Source of the DNA: Amyelois transitella
Taxonomy: Eukaryota > Arthropoda > Insecta > Lepidoptera > Pyralidae
Direction of reading: 5' to 3'
NCBI RefSeq assembly: GCF_032362555.1
Contig: NC_083535.1
Location: 5,146,001 to 5,210,000 of the forward strand
DNA: 64,000 nt
Position numbers and translations under genes: made by a program. Positions 1 to 14,800 of this stretch are shown here, piece by piece. Below the pieces are notes generated by a model. It was not told the origin of the DNA and made no database searches. It saw only the letters and a program-made list of their open reading frames with translations. Numbering within the stretch: the stretch's first letter is position 1; each line of letters begins with the position of its first letter.

Positions 1-1998
1 AAGCAAATTTGTGTAGTGCCCCGAGCGCCGGGCGGGTATCCAGATAGGGCTGCGTCTAATCTACAGTCAGATATTGTTCTTATTTTACGAACACTCGGTA
101 ATAAAAAAATTGTGAAACATAATAGTGAAATAATTAGAGTAGAAGTGAAAATAAGAGTTACGTGTGTGGGATTCCTTATATAATTTATTTTAATATTATA
201 GGGAAACTCGGAAGGAAATATATCTTGTGCATAGAAATTTTGGATTATTGTGGCTCAACTCATAAATTAAAAAAACAAAACCGCAACAGTTAGCTCCATT
301 TTATACATTAAAGTTTCGCAAGCCCAGGTAATTTCTGGTAAAACAATAACTGTAAATACCTTTATGTTTCAATAATTCATAAACTCACACTGTTATATTA
401 GCAAACAGCCCTAACTGGAGTAAATGGGGTATCGAGGTGATGCCCGCCGAGCATCAGTCAGTTCGTTAAGTGCGGGTTGATTACCCTACAGCTACAGTCG
501 GCCGCCGCGCCGGCACTGATGAACAGCCGAGCTGCGTTTACACGAACTTGGTAACTGGTCGTGACCTTCATAAGCGAATAAACAAGCCATCGAAAAAACG
601 TGTCGGGCTCCGACCCTCCTCGATTAATATAAGGCATCTGTCCTGTTTATTAATCGATGTTCCCTTTTAAATTTTTCATGTAATTAGTGGATTGTTCGCG
701 TATAGTAAATTACAAGGGCACAACAACCAGACCAAGGTCTACGTAGTGGTAACGTACATGGAATTTAATCTATCAATATCTGTCATTTGTTAATTACGAT
801 TCGTTATATTTTATTGTAATATTGACATAATTCAGAGCATGGGTAGAAATAAAAAATAAATAAGATTGTTAGACATTCAATGTGCGCGTATCCGAACGCA
901 GGATGTACCCGAGCGCCACCTACACGAACCTCTTAAAAAACTATTATTCAGGATGTTAGCCATTACATAGACGTTACATGTTATTATACGATTAATATAC
1001 GATAAATACAAAGAGTGCATAAAATTAGTGTTCCTCATTGAGTACGCCCTTCCAATACACAATAAAGATCAATAGTGAAAATTTGAGTCAAACCCTCAAA
1101 TTTAATAAAATCTGAAAAACCTCAACTCAAACAGCCGAGGTATATCGACTTTCAATTTCAATCAAACAACGAGTTTTCCTAAAACAAATTTGGAGAATAT
1201 CAAGAAAAACGATGCTTTGCCTTTCCCTTGGGCCTTAGCCTGGCCTTAAGCCAAGAATATTTGAAAGTGTGAAAATCAGTTTTATTAACCTCTTATGTAA
1301 GTCATCATAGCCGATCTTACATTGTATTAATTTCAATATTTTATATTTTTATAAATACAATAAACAAAACGACTTCTTCCAGAAAAGTATACGATTCACA
1401 CATTTGATGACACCACTACTGATTGCAGTAGATTTTGACTATTGATTTGAGGCAAACCATGATACGGTTTATTTATAGTGTCCATATACTTGTATCGTTG
1501 TCATTTTTTGTGAAAAATCTCCGAACCTTTAGCCCTCTGCCGTCCTATATTTATGCAAATGTATTTACTTTGTTTCGAATACATTATGAGTAGGCTGTGT
1601 GTGACGTCAGCCGCTGATGTAGGAAATTAAATCGTGTTCACTCAGCGTAGGAGTAACTTTGCTTCGTCCTGGCGCCTGCTGGAAGTGGCTGAGTGTTGAC
1701 ACTCCAACGTCAGTGCCACTCCACTGGGGTAAAGGGGGAAATTATATTTGTGTCGTTACTTTTTTTATCTATTAGGGAGCGGACAGGGCACACCTGACAG
1801 CGGATTATGTAACAGTTTTGTAATTCAATTTCTAATTTGCAAACTATTGCTTGTTCATAGAAAATGTCGTGAAACAAAAACACCCTATGTTTTTGTTTGT
1901 TTCTTTTTCACGCTAAATCAAAGATAATCTTTGCAATTTTATAAAACTGGTTGTTACATAAGAAAGAGACAAGATTTAATAATGTATATTTTGTACAG
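1..1998. other. Trio intron or upstream region; no coding exon proven
   Basis: Mostly AT-rich. Two GC-richer islands, at about 421-650 and 1600-1740, stand out and carry splice-like signals, but no reading frame in them can be joined to the downstream exons with confidence. They could be leader exons of a GEF2-only Trio transcript or simply unannotated UTR. Nothing else is recognised. Confidence 0.4.
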
Positions 1999-2899
1999 GA
2001 TCCGCAGTCAGTGCTTCAGCAAGCGCCCACACCAGCCGCCGCAGCCTCCGCCCCCACCACACGGGTAGGTGACAATAGTAATTAGTGGAACTCATGTCCT
2101 AGGTCTGTGCACATGGTGCAAGAAGCCCCCTTTTAAAATTGCTATTTGGTTATCCTATAAGTATCTTCATCAGGTAAAAATTGTTCTACTATTAATACAA
2201 TAAGTAAAAATTGAAATATTTTGCCTTATAAGCCCGTTCTTAACTTTATGCATCTCCAAACAAAATGTTTACTGCTAGCCCATCATATCTTCCTGTCTAA
2301 TTTTCTATTTATCTAGCCAGACATTTTTATTCCTATTATCTTTTAACTCCAATTTAAATATTTTCTGAATTCCATTGGTAGTGTTGTTACTGGTAAATAT
2401 TATAAAAGTAGAAATCAAGACTTGTTTCATTTTCTGTTCTTATTAACTAACTTTTAATCATCATACTTGTGACTAACCATGGGTTCTCTTTAGACTGTCG
2501 CTCGTGAACATTTAACACTACTGGTTTGTATGTTATTTGGGTATATTTTCTTCGGTGGAAGTACATTATTTCTATATTGAATTGGTCGAGGTGACATATC
2601 ACGTATATGTACATGACATACACGTCTCATAACTATAATCAATTTACTACTATGCTCGTAAATTTTCAAAAGACTTGCCGAAACTGTGGTTCCTCCTCAC
2701 GCGCTAATAATAAAGAAAAAAACATTACAAACCAGTTGTGTATTGGCAGTATCTGTGTAGTGTATGTCTGTCGGTGTCTCTGTGGTCGGACCTTGAGGTG
2801 ACTTGTGATTTTCAGAATTCGTTGGCCCTGGACGCCTTGGAAACTAACGGCGGCCCGGCCGATATTGCGGAAATTGAGCAAATTGTCAAGGAAAAGATG
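1999..2899 (+). CDS. trio: Trio linker exons before GEF2
   Basis: Two short phase-0 exons, 1999-2064 (22 codons, Ala/Pro/Gln-rich) and 2816-2899 (28 codons, containing PADIAEIEQIVKEK, which could form a short helix). They follow good acceptors (tttgtacag, gattttcag). The second donor is ATG followed by gtgcgg, a weak site, so this exon is the least certain of the gene and may be alternatively spliced. They correspond to the disordered stretch between GEF1 and GEF2. No SH3 domain is visible here. Confidence 0.65.
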
Positions 2900-5800
2900 G
2901 TGCGGTTCTAAATTATAGCATGCGAACACTGCGCGAGGAAACAAGGAGTGCCAAAATGCTATTTTATTTTTTTTCTGATCAAAAAAATTTTATTGTGAAC
3001 ACGGAATAGACTGCCAACTATAAAGTTTTTCGTTGCATCAAAATATCTAGCTCAAAAATATTTCTCTGGTATACCTTGTTTTACTCGAAAAGTTTTCATG
3101 TAGTGTGCATAGTTCTGAGTTTGGCATTCCTCCACTAACGAACACGGTTTTACAACCTAAAATAGAATCCAGAATTATTGATAACAAGTCAATTTATTTT
3201 GTACGCCGTACAATGTATCCCTTTTTCACAGCCGAACGCATCGGTATTCAAAACAAGTGTTATGAAAAGTTATATATATTATATCATTTTGTATTTTCAT
3301 TATCGCCAAATTTTTAATACATGTAATACATACAGCTTAGTACATCTTGGTGCTATGTTATTGTGGATTCAAATATGGTAAACACAAGTTCAAATCCTAA
3401 AATGGTTGTCGAGACCGCGTTCCGAAAGCTCGGGGACGCGTGTAGTTTGTGTGATTTTATCGCCGCTTTATGGAGCCTCGAGATTTTCGCCAAAAGATGT
3501 TTGATCGAGATAGCAAACGTAGAGAAACCAACAAATCGGTGTTCTGAATTTACTGGGATTTTTGCAGAGACTAAAATTCATATAAGTTCACTACAATAAG
3601 AGACTTTCTAAATATATTTTTCACTAAACAAAGAAACATCTAAGTACTTATTATTTGAGAATTAGTCCCTGTATTTATTCTACTCTGGTATGATTTTGCT
3701 TGTTTTTATTTCCGCAGTCCGAAAGTCCGCTGATATAACTATTTATAGCTTTAATCGCATGCCTGTACAGCATCAGCACATATTCTATTCCTAGCTAAAA
3801 ATTTACTATATTTTATACAGTATTTACTTTCACCATATTTATTTTCTACATCTTTTTTTCTTTTACACTCTGTGCTTGTGTGTTCTATACCTGTTTTTGT
3901 GTTTGGCGTTTTGAATAAGTACACGTTTATATAAACTTAGTAACCATCAGCTTAGTAAGCATCTACTGCGTGTTATTCGTGAAGAAAATAGTATAGGACG
4001 CTCTGATTCCTTTCAAGCAATAAGCTGCCTTGAATGGGTTTTGGTGGGTGGTTAGATTTTTAATTTAACTTTTGTGCGTATAATCTGGTGTGCTTTATGC
4101 AGATTGTGAGAGAATACTTTAAAATCAAACTCCACTTAAATATTTTGTTGGCCGTTAAGTACATCTAAGACAAAAAAGAAATCAAGGCAAAATTACAGTG
4201 TAGTGGTATACATTTAAATGCTTGACATGTTTACTTCGCATCTAAAATTCTTTCTGGACCATCTGATGATATCTTTAGAAGACAAAATCATTCAATCATT
4301 TATTGTTTGCATACAATTGTTGTGCAAATTCAACAACAATAACGGGCCTAACGAGCGTTGTTTATTCACATTTTCCATATTTGTTTTACTCCGTTGATTT
4401 ATCAGTAACCCTCCGCTACCTTTAATAATAGTAGTTATCGTCCTTTTAGTAGAATTTCACAATTTCATGTCATACGACAGCGCGTATTAATTCGCAAAGG
4501 TGAATCAGTTTTGATGTTCCGATCTTATCTAGGCTAGTATTTAAGTTTTACTTATGGCTTTTCAATATAAGAATAATATTCTAGTGTTTCTGTTTTATTC
4601 ATTAAAATAAGTTAGTATTTTTAAAACTACAAGGTAGAAAAAGTATTGTTATTTAAGCTGACAATATTTTTCCGGCTTTCGTGTCAATTTAAGTCTGCAA
4701 TGTATTCCTACGTATACTTATTGACTCACTCCTAGAACAATAGTTTCGCTATCAATGAGTCATGTGATAAGACGGGATTATACCGACGAGTTCCGACCTT
4801 GCAATAATAACTGAGATGAAAATACTATGAACATTAGCCAAATTGCACTAAATCGTAAAAATGTATAAACGTTAAAGTTGTGAGTGCGAATTGTTTAAAA
4901 AATATCCTTATAATAAATGATATGATATGTTCTGAGACATAAGTGTGAATAAAGCCCCTGAATCATTTAGGTTTCAATTGTTTAATACTAAATTTGAGTC
5001 TTTACCATGTTCCAAAGGGGACAAAGCGAAGAATATCCCAACGAAAATAATGAAAAATAAATAAATAAACGGAAACCGAATAAACAATGATATTAATATT
5101 ATTTATTCAAATACAAAAATAAATTAAAACTTAAATCAGAGTACCCATAAATAAAAATTAATATTCAGGAATTAAATAATTTAAAATTCAGGAACAACAC
5201 GGTGGAGCCAGTTCCTCGGGGCGTAGCGGCGAGAATGACGAGGAACCTCCCCCCACCCCCGGGCCCAACACTGACGAGGCCAACCTCAAGAAGAGAGAGT
5301 ACGTTCTGAAGGAACTCGTTGACACTGAAGAGATCTACGTGTCGGATCTGAGGCTGGTCTGCGAGGGCTACATAAAGCACATGCAGGTTGGTATTATAAT
5401 ACTATAGAAATTGGGATAAAAGTATTTTAATGATGTGTCTTCAAACTTGTCTGCGTTGTTAAATTTGTATGCTGTCTTAAGTTAAGCTGTCAAATGTCAG
5501 AATTGTGATGTTTTGTATCAAAACGTTATTATAAAACCCGTTTCCATCCTATAGTCTTATATTATTCCGTAATCTTTATCATGCCACACGTACATACTTA
5601 ACCATTGGAGTCAATTTGATACTCATAAACTCGGAACACACTCACGAAAAAAGTGTAACCAATGGCAATTACAAATATTGCGTACTAATAGTTGTAATTG
5701 CCATTCTAGAAGCTTGAAGCGTAATGTCAATCGATGTAAATCATCAACTTTGAACGCTACTTTTCGTGACATAATGATAATTTTGAATTGTTTTCCCTCT

Positions 5801-8800
5801 TACAAAATTTGACGCTTGGTGGTCGTGCTAATCATGTCAGATATTGTACCCAAAGAAGCGTGTAGAATACTTAAGTAGCATATATAATATGTATATAAAG
5901 GAAAACGTACCGTAATATCTTAATTTGGCAGATATACGGAGTTTGTGGTTTTCATTATCTTGAGTATTCATTTCTTAAAGTTCAAGTCAATATACATACT
6001 GATCATATGTACTACACGTAGAAAGAATATGGTATTATCTTCACTTTGAATATTACTTCCTTGAAGTTAAGGTAAATATACTTTGCATATTAGCAAATAT
6101 TTCCCCCATGCTGTGTTAGCTGATACGCCTCCTCTTTAGTATAATGATTTCCTTTGATACATATATGTTTCCCAGATCATCCACAAATACAGGTTTTTTT
6201 TTATTTTTCTCTAAACAATTTATTAGGCATATTTCGCTGTTCTGCCACTTTGCCAAGTTGTTCCGATATCGTCCTCATTTCTCTGGATAGGAGACGGGGT
6301 GGGCCTTTCGACTATTTTTAGATTGGGTATGTGATCCCCTACAAAACCTGACCCATATTGGATTATGATTATACAAACAGTTACGTGTAATCATAACTTG
6401 AATGTGAATGTTCATCGGCAAGCAATCAAACTAATGTAAGTACATAACTCTAAACTAGAGAAGGTGGGATTACGCGGTAGGATTTGAATCAGTGCCGAAA
6501 AATAGCGTGATGCACAGGGGTGCATCACGCTATTTTTCGGACACTTGCACAGTTTTTGACCACAGAACTTGTCTTGTCAAACCACTTGTCTCTTGTTTCA
6601 ATGCGAGGTGACGGTGAATTATTTTACTATATAAGTATAACTGACATCGTGGATGCGCCAGTCATTGTTATTGATTGCAAAATTCAGTCGAACCCCAGTG
6701 TTTGTTGGAGGCTGGGGCCCGTAGATAACAGTATTGCTGATAAGAGCACTCCCTAATGCAGAGCAAATATTGGACAAAAAAAAACCTTTTTTGTCATTTG
6801 TATGTTGCTTTGTGGTTCCCGGCACTAAAGAAAAGGACATCTACATCTCTTTGCCATAAATGTCGTAAAAGGCGACGAAGGGTTAACTTATAAACTTGAA
6901 AATTATTCTTGTAGGCGATGGGCTTGCAACCATGCGTTATAGAGCCGTGCAGCTGTACGGCCTTTCGGTTTTTTCAAGACTGATGGCTCTATCTGTCTGT
7001 GATAATATGTATGTATGTCAACTACTATAGAAGCCAAGTCAACTGATTTTGCGCTACGCTGCGCACGACCACTAGACTATAAATAACGAAACAAAATTAT
7101 TAAGAGCGGACTTAAACCCAAGGGTCATTTCTATCTATCAAGTAGGTGGGAGGTGCAGAGAATTAATAAATTTATGTGATTTTCCGTTACAATTTTCATT
7201 CTGCCAGGAGCCAAACGCGGACCCACCACTGCCCGAGGGCCTGCGCGACCGGCGTCATCGGATGATCTTCGGCAACATTGAAGCCATATACGAGTTCCAC
7301 CGAGAGTGAGTATTTTTCTTGTCTACTATGATACTACAGAGCTCACGTTACCCAGGGTACAAGCATGACCTTTTTTGTTTTGTGGTCCGAAAGATTTTGT
7401 ACGCCTTTAATCAAATAGGTATAACTTTGAGGCATACGGACTATTTGTTGGAAAGCAATTATTATCGCTGAAGTGGCTTATCTGCGCCCCTTTTTCATAA
7501 AATTTACAAAGATTGCAGGAAATATCGTGATGTAGCCTTTATGCTCTGTAGCAGAACTATTGAAATCTTGTATGAAAATTGTAGTTAAAAAATATATGTT
7601 AATGTTCGCGGTATTTCTTGCTGTGCGATTTAATATTTGGTTTTATATTTTGCAATGCGAACCCCATTCTGGTATGAGTAAAGCCAATCATTGTTTGTCA
7701 CACATGAATTGGTTTTACTCAATTCATGTCAATTTTTGTGCTGTGCGAAAATTGTGCTTAGCGACTATTTTGTTTTGTTGTCATTATTACATCTATGTGG
7801 CATATCCTTTACACGAATCAAGACACGTTTGGAGTTCAAAATTTCAGAACTGGAAATTTTTGCTGACGTTAGACATGACACGATTACTGATATTTTACTA
7901 CGCGCACCCAAAGAAATGGCACAAGTTTCAATTGACTTCGTATGTTGAGCATAATACGTATGTAGGTACTCATATACTCATGGGGGAAGGCAGAGTCTAT
8001 GTATTTCTAATGGGTGCGATTCTTTCAGATCTCATTTGCTCGTTTTAAACTCACTACTCTTTATCCGTCCTCAACTGTTATGATAATCCATATGTCAACT
8101 TTATGAGGAGATCTGCGATATTTTCTATTATGTTTATATAGCAGATTACTGCATCCAAGTGTTGTTGATTTATGTTGATGTGGCGCAAGTTTTTCTTTGC
8201 GTCCCATCAACATAAACCTTTGATTTGGGACTCCAAAGTCTGCACTTATCCCTTCACCATCCTCAATTAACTGACTAGTAAATATCTATGTGCAGCAAAT
8301 TCGTCCGCGACCTTCGCGCATGCGTGGAAGCACCCGAGCTGCTCGGCGACCTGTTCCATCGGTTCCTGGAGAAGAGAATGTTCCTCTACGAGGCGTACTG
8401 CAGGAATAAGCCTGTCTCTGAGTACATCGTGTCCGAACACGAACATTACTTCCAAGAGTTAAGGCACAAACTTGGACACAAACTACAGGTAAGAATAACA
8501 TTGAAAAAACAGTGTGAATAAGGCCTTAAGATTTCCTTTTAAATAATGATAAAAGAAATCTGTAATATTAAGTGTTTTTTTTTTTTGTTAATCTCGACTC
8601 CATCCCAATCTTCAAAATTATCGTACTCGTAACTATTTTCGTTAATTGCCAGATACATCAGACAATTTTATCATATATAATCGAATCTTTATTTTCAGTT
8701 GGGCGACCTGCTGATAAAGCCGATCCAGCGCATCCAGAAGTACCACCTGCTGGTGAAGAAGATTTACACGTACTCGGAGAATGCTAACGCCCCCCCGGCC

Positions 8801-11800
8801 GTGCTCGCGGCGCTACGTGACGCCGTGCACTACACCGACATTATACCCAAAAACGCCAATAATATGATGGACGTCGGCCGACTGCAGGGATTCACGGTAA
8901 GATTTATTAAATTGGTTCGTATTTTTTGGTGACAGTATTGTTGGAATAAAAAAAGTTTTTAAATGGAATGACAACTTAAAAAAAATGTTAGTTTGGGATC
9001 TATTCATGACAAGAGATTTATCAATACTGTCAGTTAGTTATAAACACGAACCCATTTTAGCATTTTTAAACATGTCTATTTGTAAACTTTGTATGTGTGT
9101 GCATTCTTACTATGTTTTCATATGTATGTTGTGTTAAAAAATTTATGTCAATGCGCGAAATTATTATACACATTATATTTTGTGATCCAAACAATTATAT
9201 TAAATTTGGTTACACTTAACCAGTCTTTCAAATGTTCTAAGGAAGCGAAAGTTGACACATTTAAGTGCCTAATTTGTTCCGAATTTACTAACTATGCGAT
9301 GCGAGTGTACCAAATTATTTGTTTGTAAGCAGCAAAGCGAATGGTCATTGTTGCTTTTTGTGTTGTTAAACACTAATCCTTTTGAACGTGGGATGTTTGA
9401 AAATGATTTAGAAGGAAAATATTTTTGATTGTTACTATTGTTTTAATAACAATGATCATTCATTGTCTCCTAACTCTGTGGGAGAAATCTCTTGCGTGGA
9501 CGATGATGATTTATCAAAACTATAATTAGTGAAGCTTCACTTAGCTGAACTAGTTATTATTGTGTTTAGGTTATTTTTGTTTGTTATTCTACAAACAGAT
9601 GGGATTAAATTTCCAAGCAATAAAATATAAGTGAATAATTGAAGAAGCATTCAAGGAACGTAGTATGTGAAGATGCACTAGCACAATCTTCACTAAAATA
9701 CGCTGTAACTTTACTCGGAGCTGGCGCGCAAGGCTTTCACTAGACTTCTCAATAATTTGCCCTTAATACTTTGTGTCGCATACCAGTCTTCAAGAAATAT
9801 GTTTCTGTAGTTGTGTTGTTTATGCACCTTGACATCATGGGTTTCCCGCAAAATCACGCTATAAAGTAGTATGACAGATTTTTCAATATATATATATATA
9901 TATATTTCAGTAGCCTACTTCTAGGCAAGTTAAACTGATAATTAACTTGCTATCGTAGACATTACTTATGCAAAGTAAATGGCGCAAGTCGCTTAAGATT
10001 TGACACGGTCCATTTACCTGAAAACTAAAAAGAAAGACATGCGAATGAATTTATTGAAGCGAGTGTAGTCTAATATAAACTAGCTAATAGCTAGTAATAT
10101 CAACTAGCTATTCCGATCTACATATATGGGACTTGTGAACATAAGTGACCTTGGGTGTTTGTTCTCAGGGGAACATAACAGCTCAAGGCAAGTTGCTGCT
10201 GCAAGAGCCGCTGCTAGTGTCGGAGGTGACGAACAGCGGGGAGGGCAAAGGACGGGAATTACATGTGTTCCTCTTTGAGCAGTGCGTGATCTTTGCGGAC
10301 GCAGTCGGGAAAAAGAGCCAGTTCGTCAGCCAGACGTATAACTACAGGGCGCATGTGCAGGTCAGTCATATCATCTTTCTAGCTTTAGTCCCGATTGAGC
10401 CTTCCATAGTAAAGAGCCCGGTGACCTCCGCCTTTGGGCGACGTTGGTGGCGATCCAGTATGCATATGAAGCGACTTCCGTGAGGCCACGATCCTGTATA
10501 CATAAGAAGCTACTTCCGCCTGACTTCCGTGATCTTGGTAACAGGAGAACAAAACCCAGTTTGAATCATGATTTGTAACACTTAGTAATAAGTGTGTGTT
10601 TACACATAAGTAGGTACTTATTCCCTTGGCCGAAATATGTGTAAGTAGACATCTCTTGTTTAGATAAATGATACAGTTTCTAGAAAAAACCTGCGATAAT
10701 ATTAGTTCTTCTTCTTTTCAGGTCAACAAAATGGACTTGGAAGAGTTGGACGGCCATAGCGCTTTCATCATTCACTCCGTAGACCCCAACAAACCCAAGC
10801 AGTCGTTCGTTTGCCGTGCCCCACTAACTCGTCGTCAGGAGTGGATTTCTACACTCTCTCGTATACTGCAGTCCCAGAGGATCTTTGGCGAAGCCCTGGA
10901 AAATCCTGGGGCTTACTTGAGAGAGTTACATCGTGATACGCGCGATCCCGCTGCGTAAGTACCCGGGTGGACCATTGGTGACGTGTGAACTACGGCACGC
11001 ACAAGCTATACTTGTTGCAGGCATTATGTATTGTGCATTTTACATTAAATTTGGGGATTTCTTCTTAGTAATAAGGCATCTGGGTGGGAATCACCTAAAC
11101 TGTTGATGATGGATGACCCGGCTTCGGTAATGATCCTTGGATCCGGAAAACTACTAATTTCATGAAGAATGACAATTGTTTATTGATTTTAATGTCATAG
11201 TTATGTGAACTATGTTATTATTTGATTACGACTTGGTACTGTTCTTTCAAAATATATTTGTTGATTTTTTTCACATAAATATTTATGCACCAAAATTAGG
11301 TCGTCCACCGGAAAACTCAGAATTTAAATATTTTAATCGAACAGTAAACACTATTAATATTCACTTGTGCACTACGCTAGGCGCCATATACGTCATGATT
11401 TACGGCATAATTATGCAATTAAAACAGCTACAATGGATGAATTTGCATAAATCGTGAACATTAACATTGGTGTAGTTTAACACAAGTCTTAAAATATCTG
11501 CTTGCTAACTTCACACATGCAACGTACCGATTGGGTAATATGATGAATTAATAGTTGTAAAAATCATGCAGTTATTATAACAGCGATTGACTCTGAAACT
11601 TTTTCTTTTAAAGTTGAAAAATCTTTCTAAAATTAATTTCTCAATGATCCATAAAGTTTAGTGGTGGCTTTTCGATTGATTCTAAATGTGACAATTATAT
11701 AAAGCCTCTCAAATTTAAAAAGATACCTTTAGCTTGTGCGTGCCCTAATCGACCCGAACTGTCGGAAGTGTCAGCATATTTGTGACGCGACGTATCTATT

Positions 11801-14800
11801 ATAAAATAAATATCCAACCTCAATAATTCTAATGAATTCTTGTTTGATTTGTCTTTGTTACTGGGATATGTATTGGTACACGTTCGTTGCGGTATGAGCG
11901 AGAAAATACTGTCACACGTTACTTACTTTCTCTTTTTTAGTAATTATTCTATATACTTATGTGCCAGTGCTAATGTTGTTTTCTCTAATTTATCAAGATT
12001 TTAACTAATTCCTTAGAATAATCGAGGTGCACATATGCGTTCTTTGTGAATACAAATTGCTGAATTTGTATTATATGTTTTTCCTCTCTAGCTACAGCTA
12101 ATGTGCGGGTCGCAGTGTAACGATATTAATTTAAAGTTGTCTTAAATTACGTTGTTTAAACATAAATTGCTGTGATGTTGTATTTTGTGATGTATAATTA
12201 GTATATTTTTTCAATTCCTAAGTATTTTAGTCATATTTTCAGGCACAGTGACTTCTTATTTTCACAAACTTTGCTGCTTTTTATTAGGCGACGTCCATAA
12301 CGTGTCAACTTACAAATGTGACAGCGATATGTTAAAAATTATATAAATCAAAAAAAATATCTAACAATTACAATACTCATGCGCGTTACGGATGTCTCTA
12401 AAACCCTAGTTTTAATTCGTGTAAACTAGGCTTAAGTATTTGGATCTTTAAGTTAACAACTAACATATTTGGGAAATTTCCTTAATAATTTCTGATGTTA
12501 ACACTCATAACGCGTGCTTGTGACATCAAACTTAAATGTAGATTAAATACTTATTTTTTTAACATAATGCATATGCGGTGATGGATACGATAATAATTTT
12601 GTATAATAATTTATAATTAATATTTGAGCGGCGCGAACGCCATCTTAGTATAATTAGTGTAACAATGTCCATGTTAGGTTAAAACCACTCTGGAATTGAT
12701 ATTTAGATAATATTTACTTTGAAATTTTAATGTTAATATGTGATTAGGTCGTGTACTCGATAAATGGAGCATTCCCACTTGAGCTAGGCCGGGTCCCGTG
12801 ATTCGCGCCGTACTCTGCGTTTACGGATCGCAATAATGTACTGCCATTGGTGTTTTACAGAGGAGCCAGGTGCTTGGGTCGGCAGCGGTGACTGTGTTGT
12901 TGCAGCGAAAGTCTTTTGCTGATATTTTTGAAACATTAAGCTCAAAACATTTTAGATTTATAAATAAAAGAAGCAGCAAAAAAAAAACAATCGATCAACG
13001 CCGCCGCCGCCAAGGTCCGACTCCCGACTAAGTGTAGATATTCGTTTGTATGATAATCTCGTTGTGGTCGAAGCGAGCCAGACGACATACACACCTACCT
13101 CATTAACATGATTTGTACACAGTACTCGTTCGGACGTTAATACATATTGTTAATTCGTATTGTGTATTTAGAAATTTCGGTCGGTTCTCTAAGGACAGGG
13201 CGTCGCAACCGCTCCCCCTACACGATTCGCGATAATATGTAGTTACGCGCACTAATTCGGTGAAAATAGTTCCTGTCACGTTAGTAGGTGTTAGATGATC
13301 TGTATTCGTCATATCAAGCAATTTATCAATAGTTCGAAACACTAATTAACCGAGTTTGTTATATAGGGTTAAGTAGGCATCGAAGAAGACTGGACTTAAA
13401 GGATTGTAGGAGAGTTTGTGAGGGAAAGTTGGATTTAGATGGTAACTGCATGATAGGTAAGTTTTTGTCGATGTAACGTTGTATGTTACAGCGCCACCAA
13501 TATTTGGGTTTAAACCTCATCATTTTGGGCGTATTTCCCTATATTTGTGGCACCGTTTACGGATTTAATAAGCTTCTTATCCTCGACATTTGGCCCTGCG
13601 CACCTTCTGCATATATTGTACAGTAATTTTCTGAAGAATTCTTTTAGCGAGATGCTGAGTTAGATACATAAATTAAGCGTAGAATCGTCTGCTTATTTCG
13701 AGCTTAGGATACAATTTACGGACAATGGAAAATATAAAAGAGAATCAGCATTGGTGTCTTTACATCAACATACACATACCTATACAATTTTTAAAAAAGT
13801 TTTGGGAAGATGTGTCAAAAAAGGACTAATGCGATTTGGCTTATTTTCTGTTTTTCACTCCATTGCAGAAAAAGCGTCTCTGTGTTGGGGCGGAGCAGAA
13901 TACCCCAACTTCCCCGCTGGAGGAGGTCGTAAGAGGCGACCAATCCAAGCGAGCCCGGCTGCACTTTGTTGACGAGTCTGAAAACAACTACAGACTCTTT
14001 TCATTTCTTCGTTAAAAACTTTTTCACTGTCGGTAAATGATTATTTTAAACCTTTCGGCTCTCAAATTCACATACCAACTCATTGATTCATATACTCAAA
14101 CAAAATAATCATTTCATAAAATCTCTCGCATTATTCATTGCAATCCAAGGTTTGTGCTGTGTGGTTCTCGGCACTTTAATAGAATAAGACCACTCCATCT
14201 CTTTCCCATGGATGTCGTAAAAGGCGACTAAGGGAATAAGCACGTTCATCAGTGCAGTTTTACCGTGATCTAATATGGGTCAGATTCCCTGCAAAGGTTG
14301 CGGAGGCAGACGGGAATGTCTTCGTATAAAAGCTTGACTTACCCAATAAAGGATCATGGTAAAAAAGCACACCCCGCGCTCCACATCAAAGACGTTAACA
14401 CGTAACCGGGATTAACATCACGAGAACGAAAAAGAAGACTTTTCATTGCGATCAACGCCATAAAGAATCAGCAACATTGACGCGGTACATTTTCCATCAT
14501 AACCTGTACCATTTCTCTGTGTTGGGGCGGAGTAGAATACCCCAACTTCCTCGCGGGAGGAGGTCGTAAGAGGCGACCAATCCTTGCTAGTCCGGCTGTA
14601 TCAACGGCATCAACTCTTAGAACAACTTAAGAGTACTCTTATTGATTTTGTTACACAAAATTACCATCTTCACATGTCAACATTTTGTCTAACATTCTTG
14701 TTTACGTTGTTTGCACTCCTTAATTGTCCATCGCTATTACAGCAATAAGCAAGCTACGCGATGAATGACATGTACGAAATTATTACTATCGACGAGCAGC

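Larger units (their letters stand above)
5387..7207 (+). other. Trio intron with inverted repeats and a SINE
   Basis: Intron separating the first two DH exons. It contains a 14-bp inverted repeat (5661-5674 with 5692-5705), a near-perfect hairpin at 6495-6540 and a SINE-like copy at about 6811-7020. The remainder is AT-rich with no recognised gene. Confidence 0.6.

Noticed and set aside
470..670. 66-codon open frame as a Trio exon
   Set aside because: No similarity to Trio and no consistent phase with the first clear exon; kept only as a GC island.
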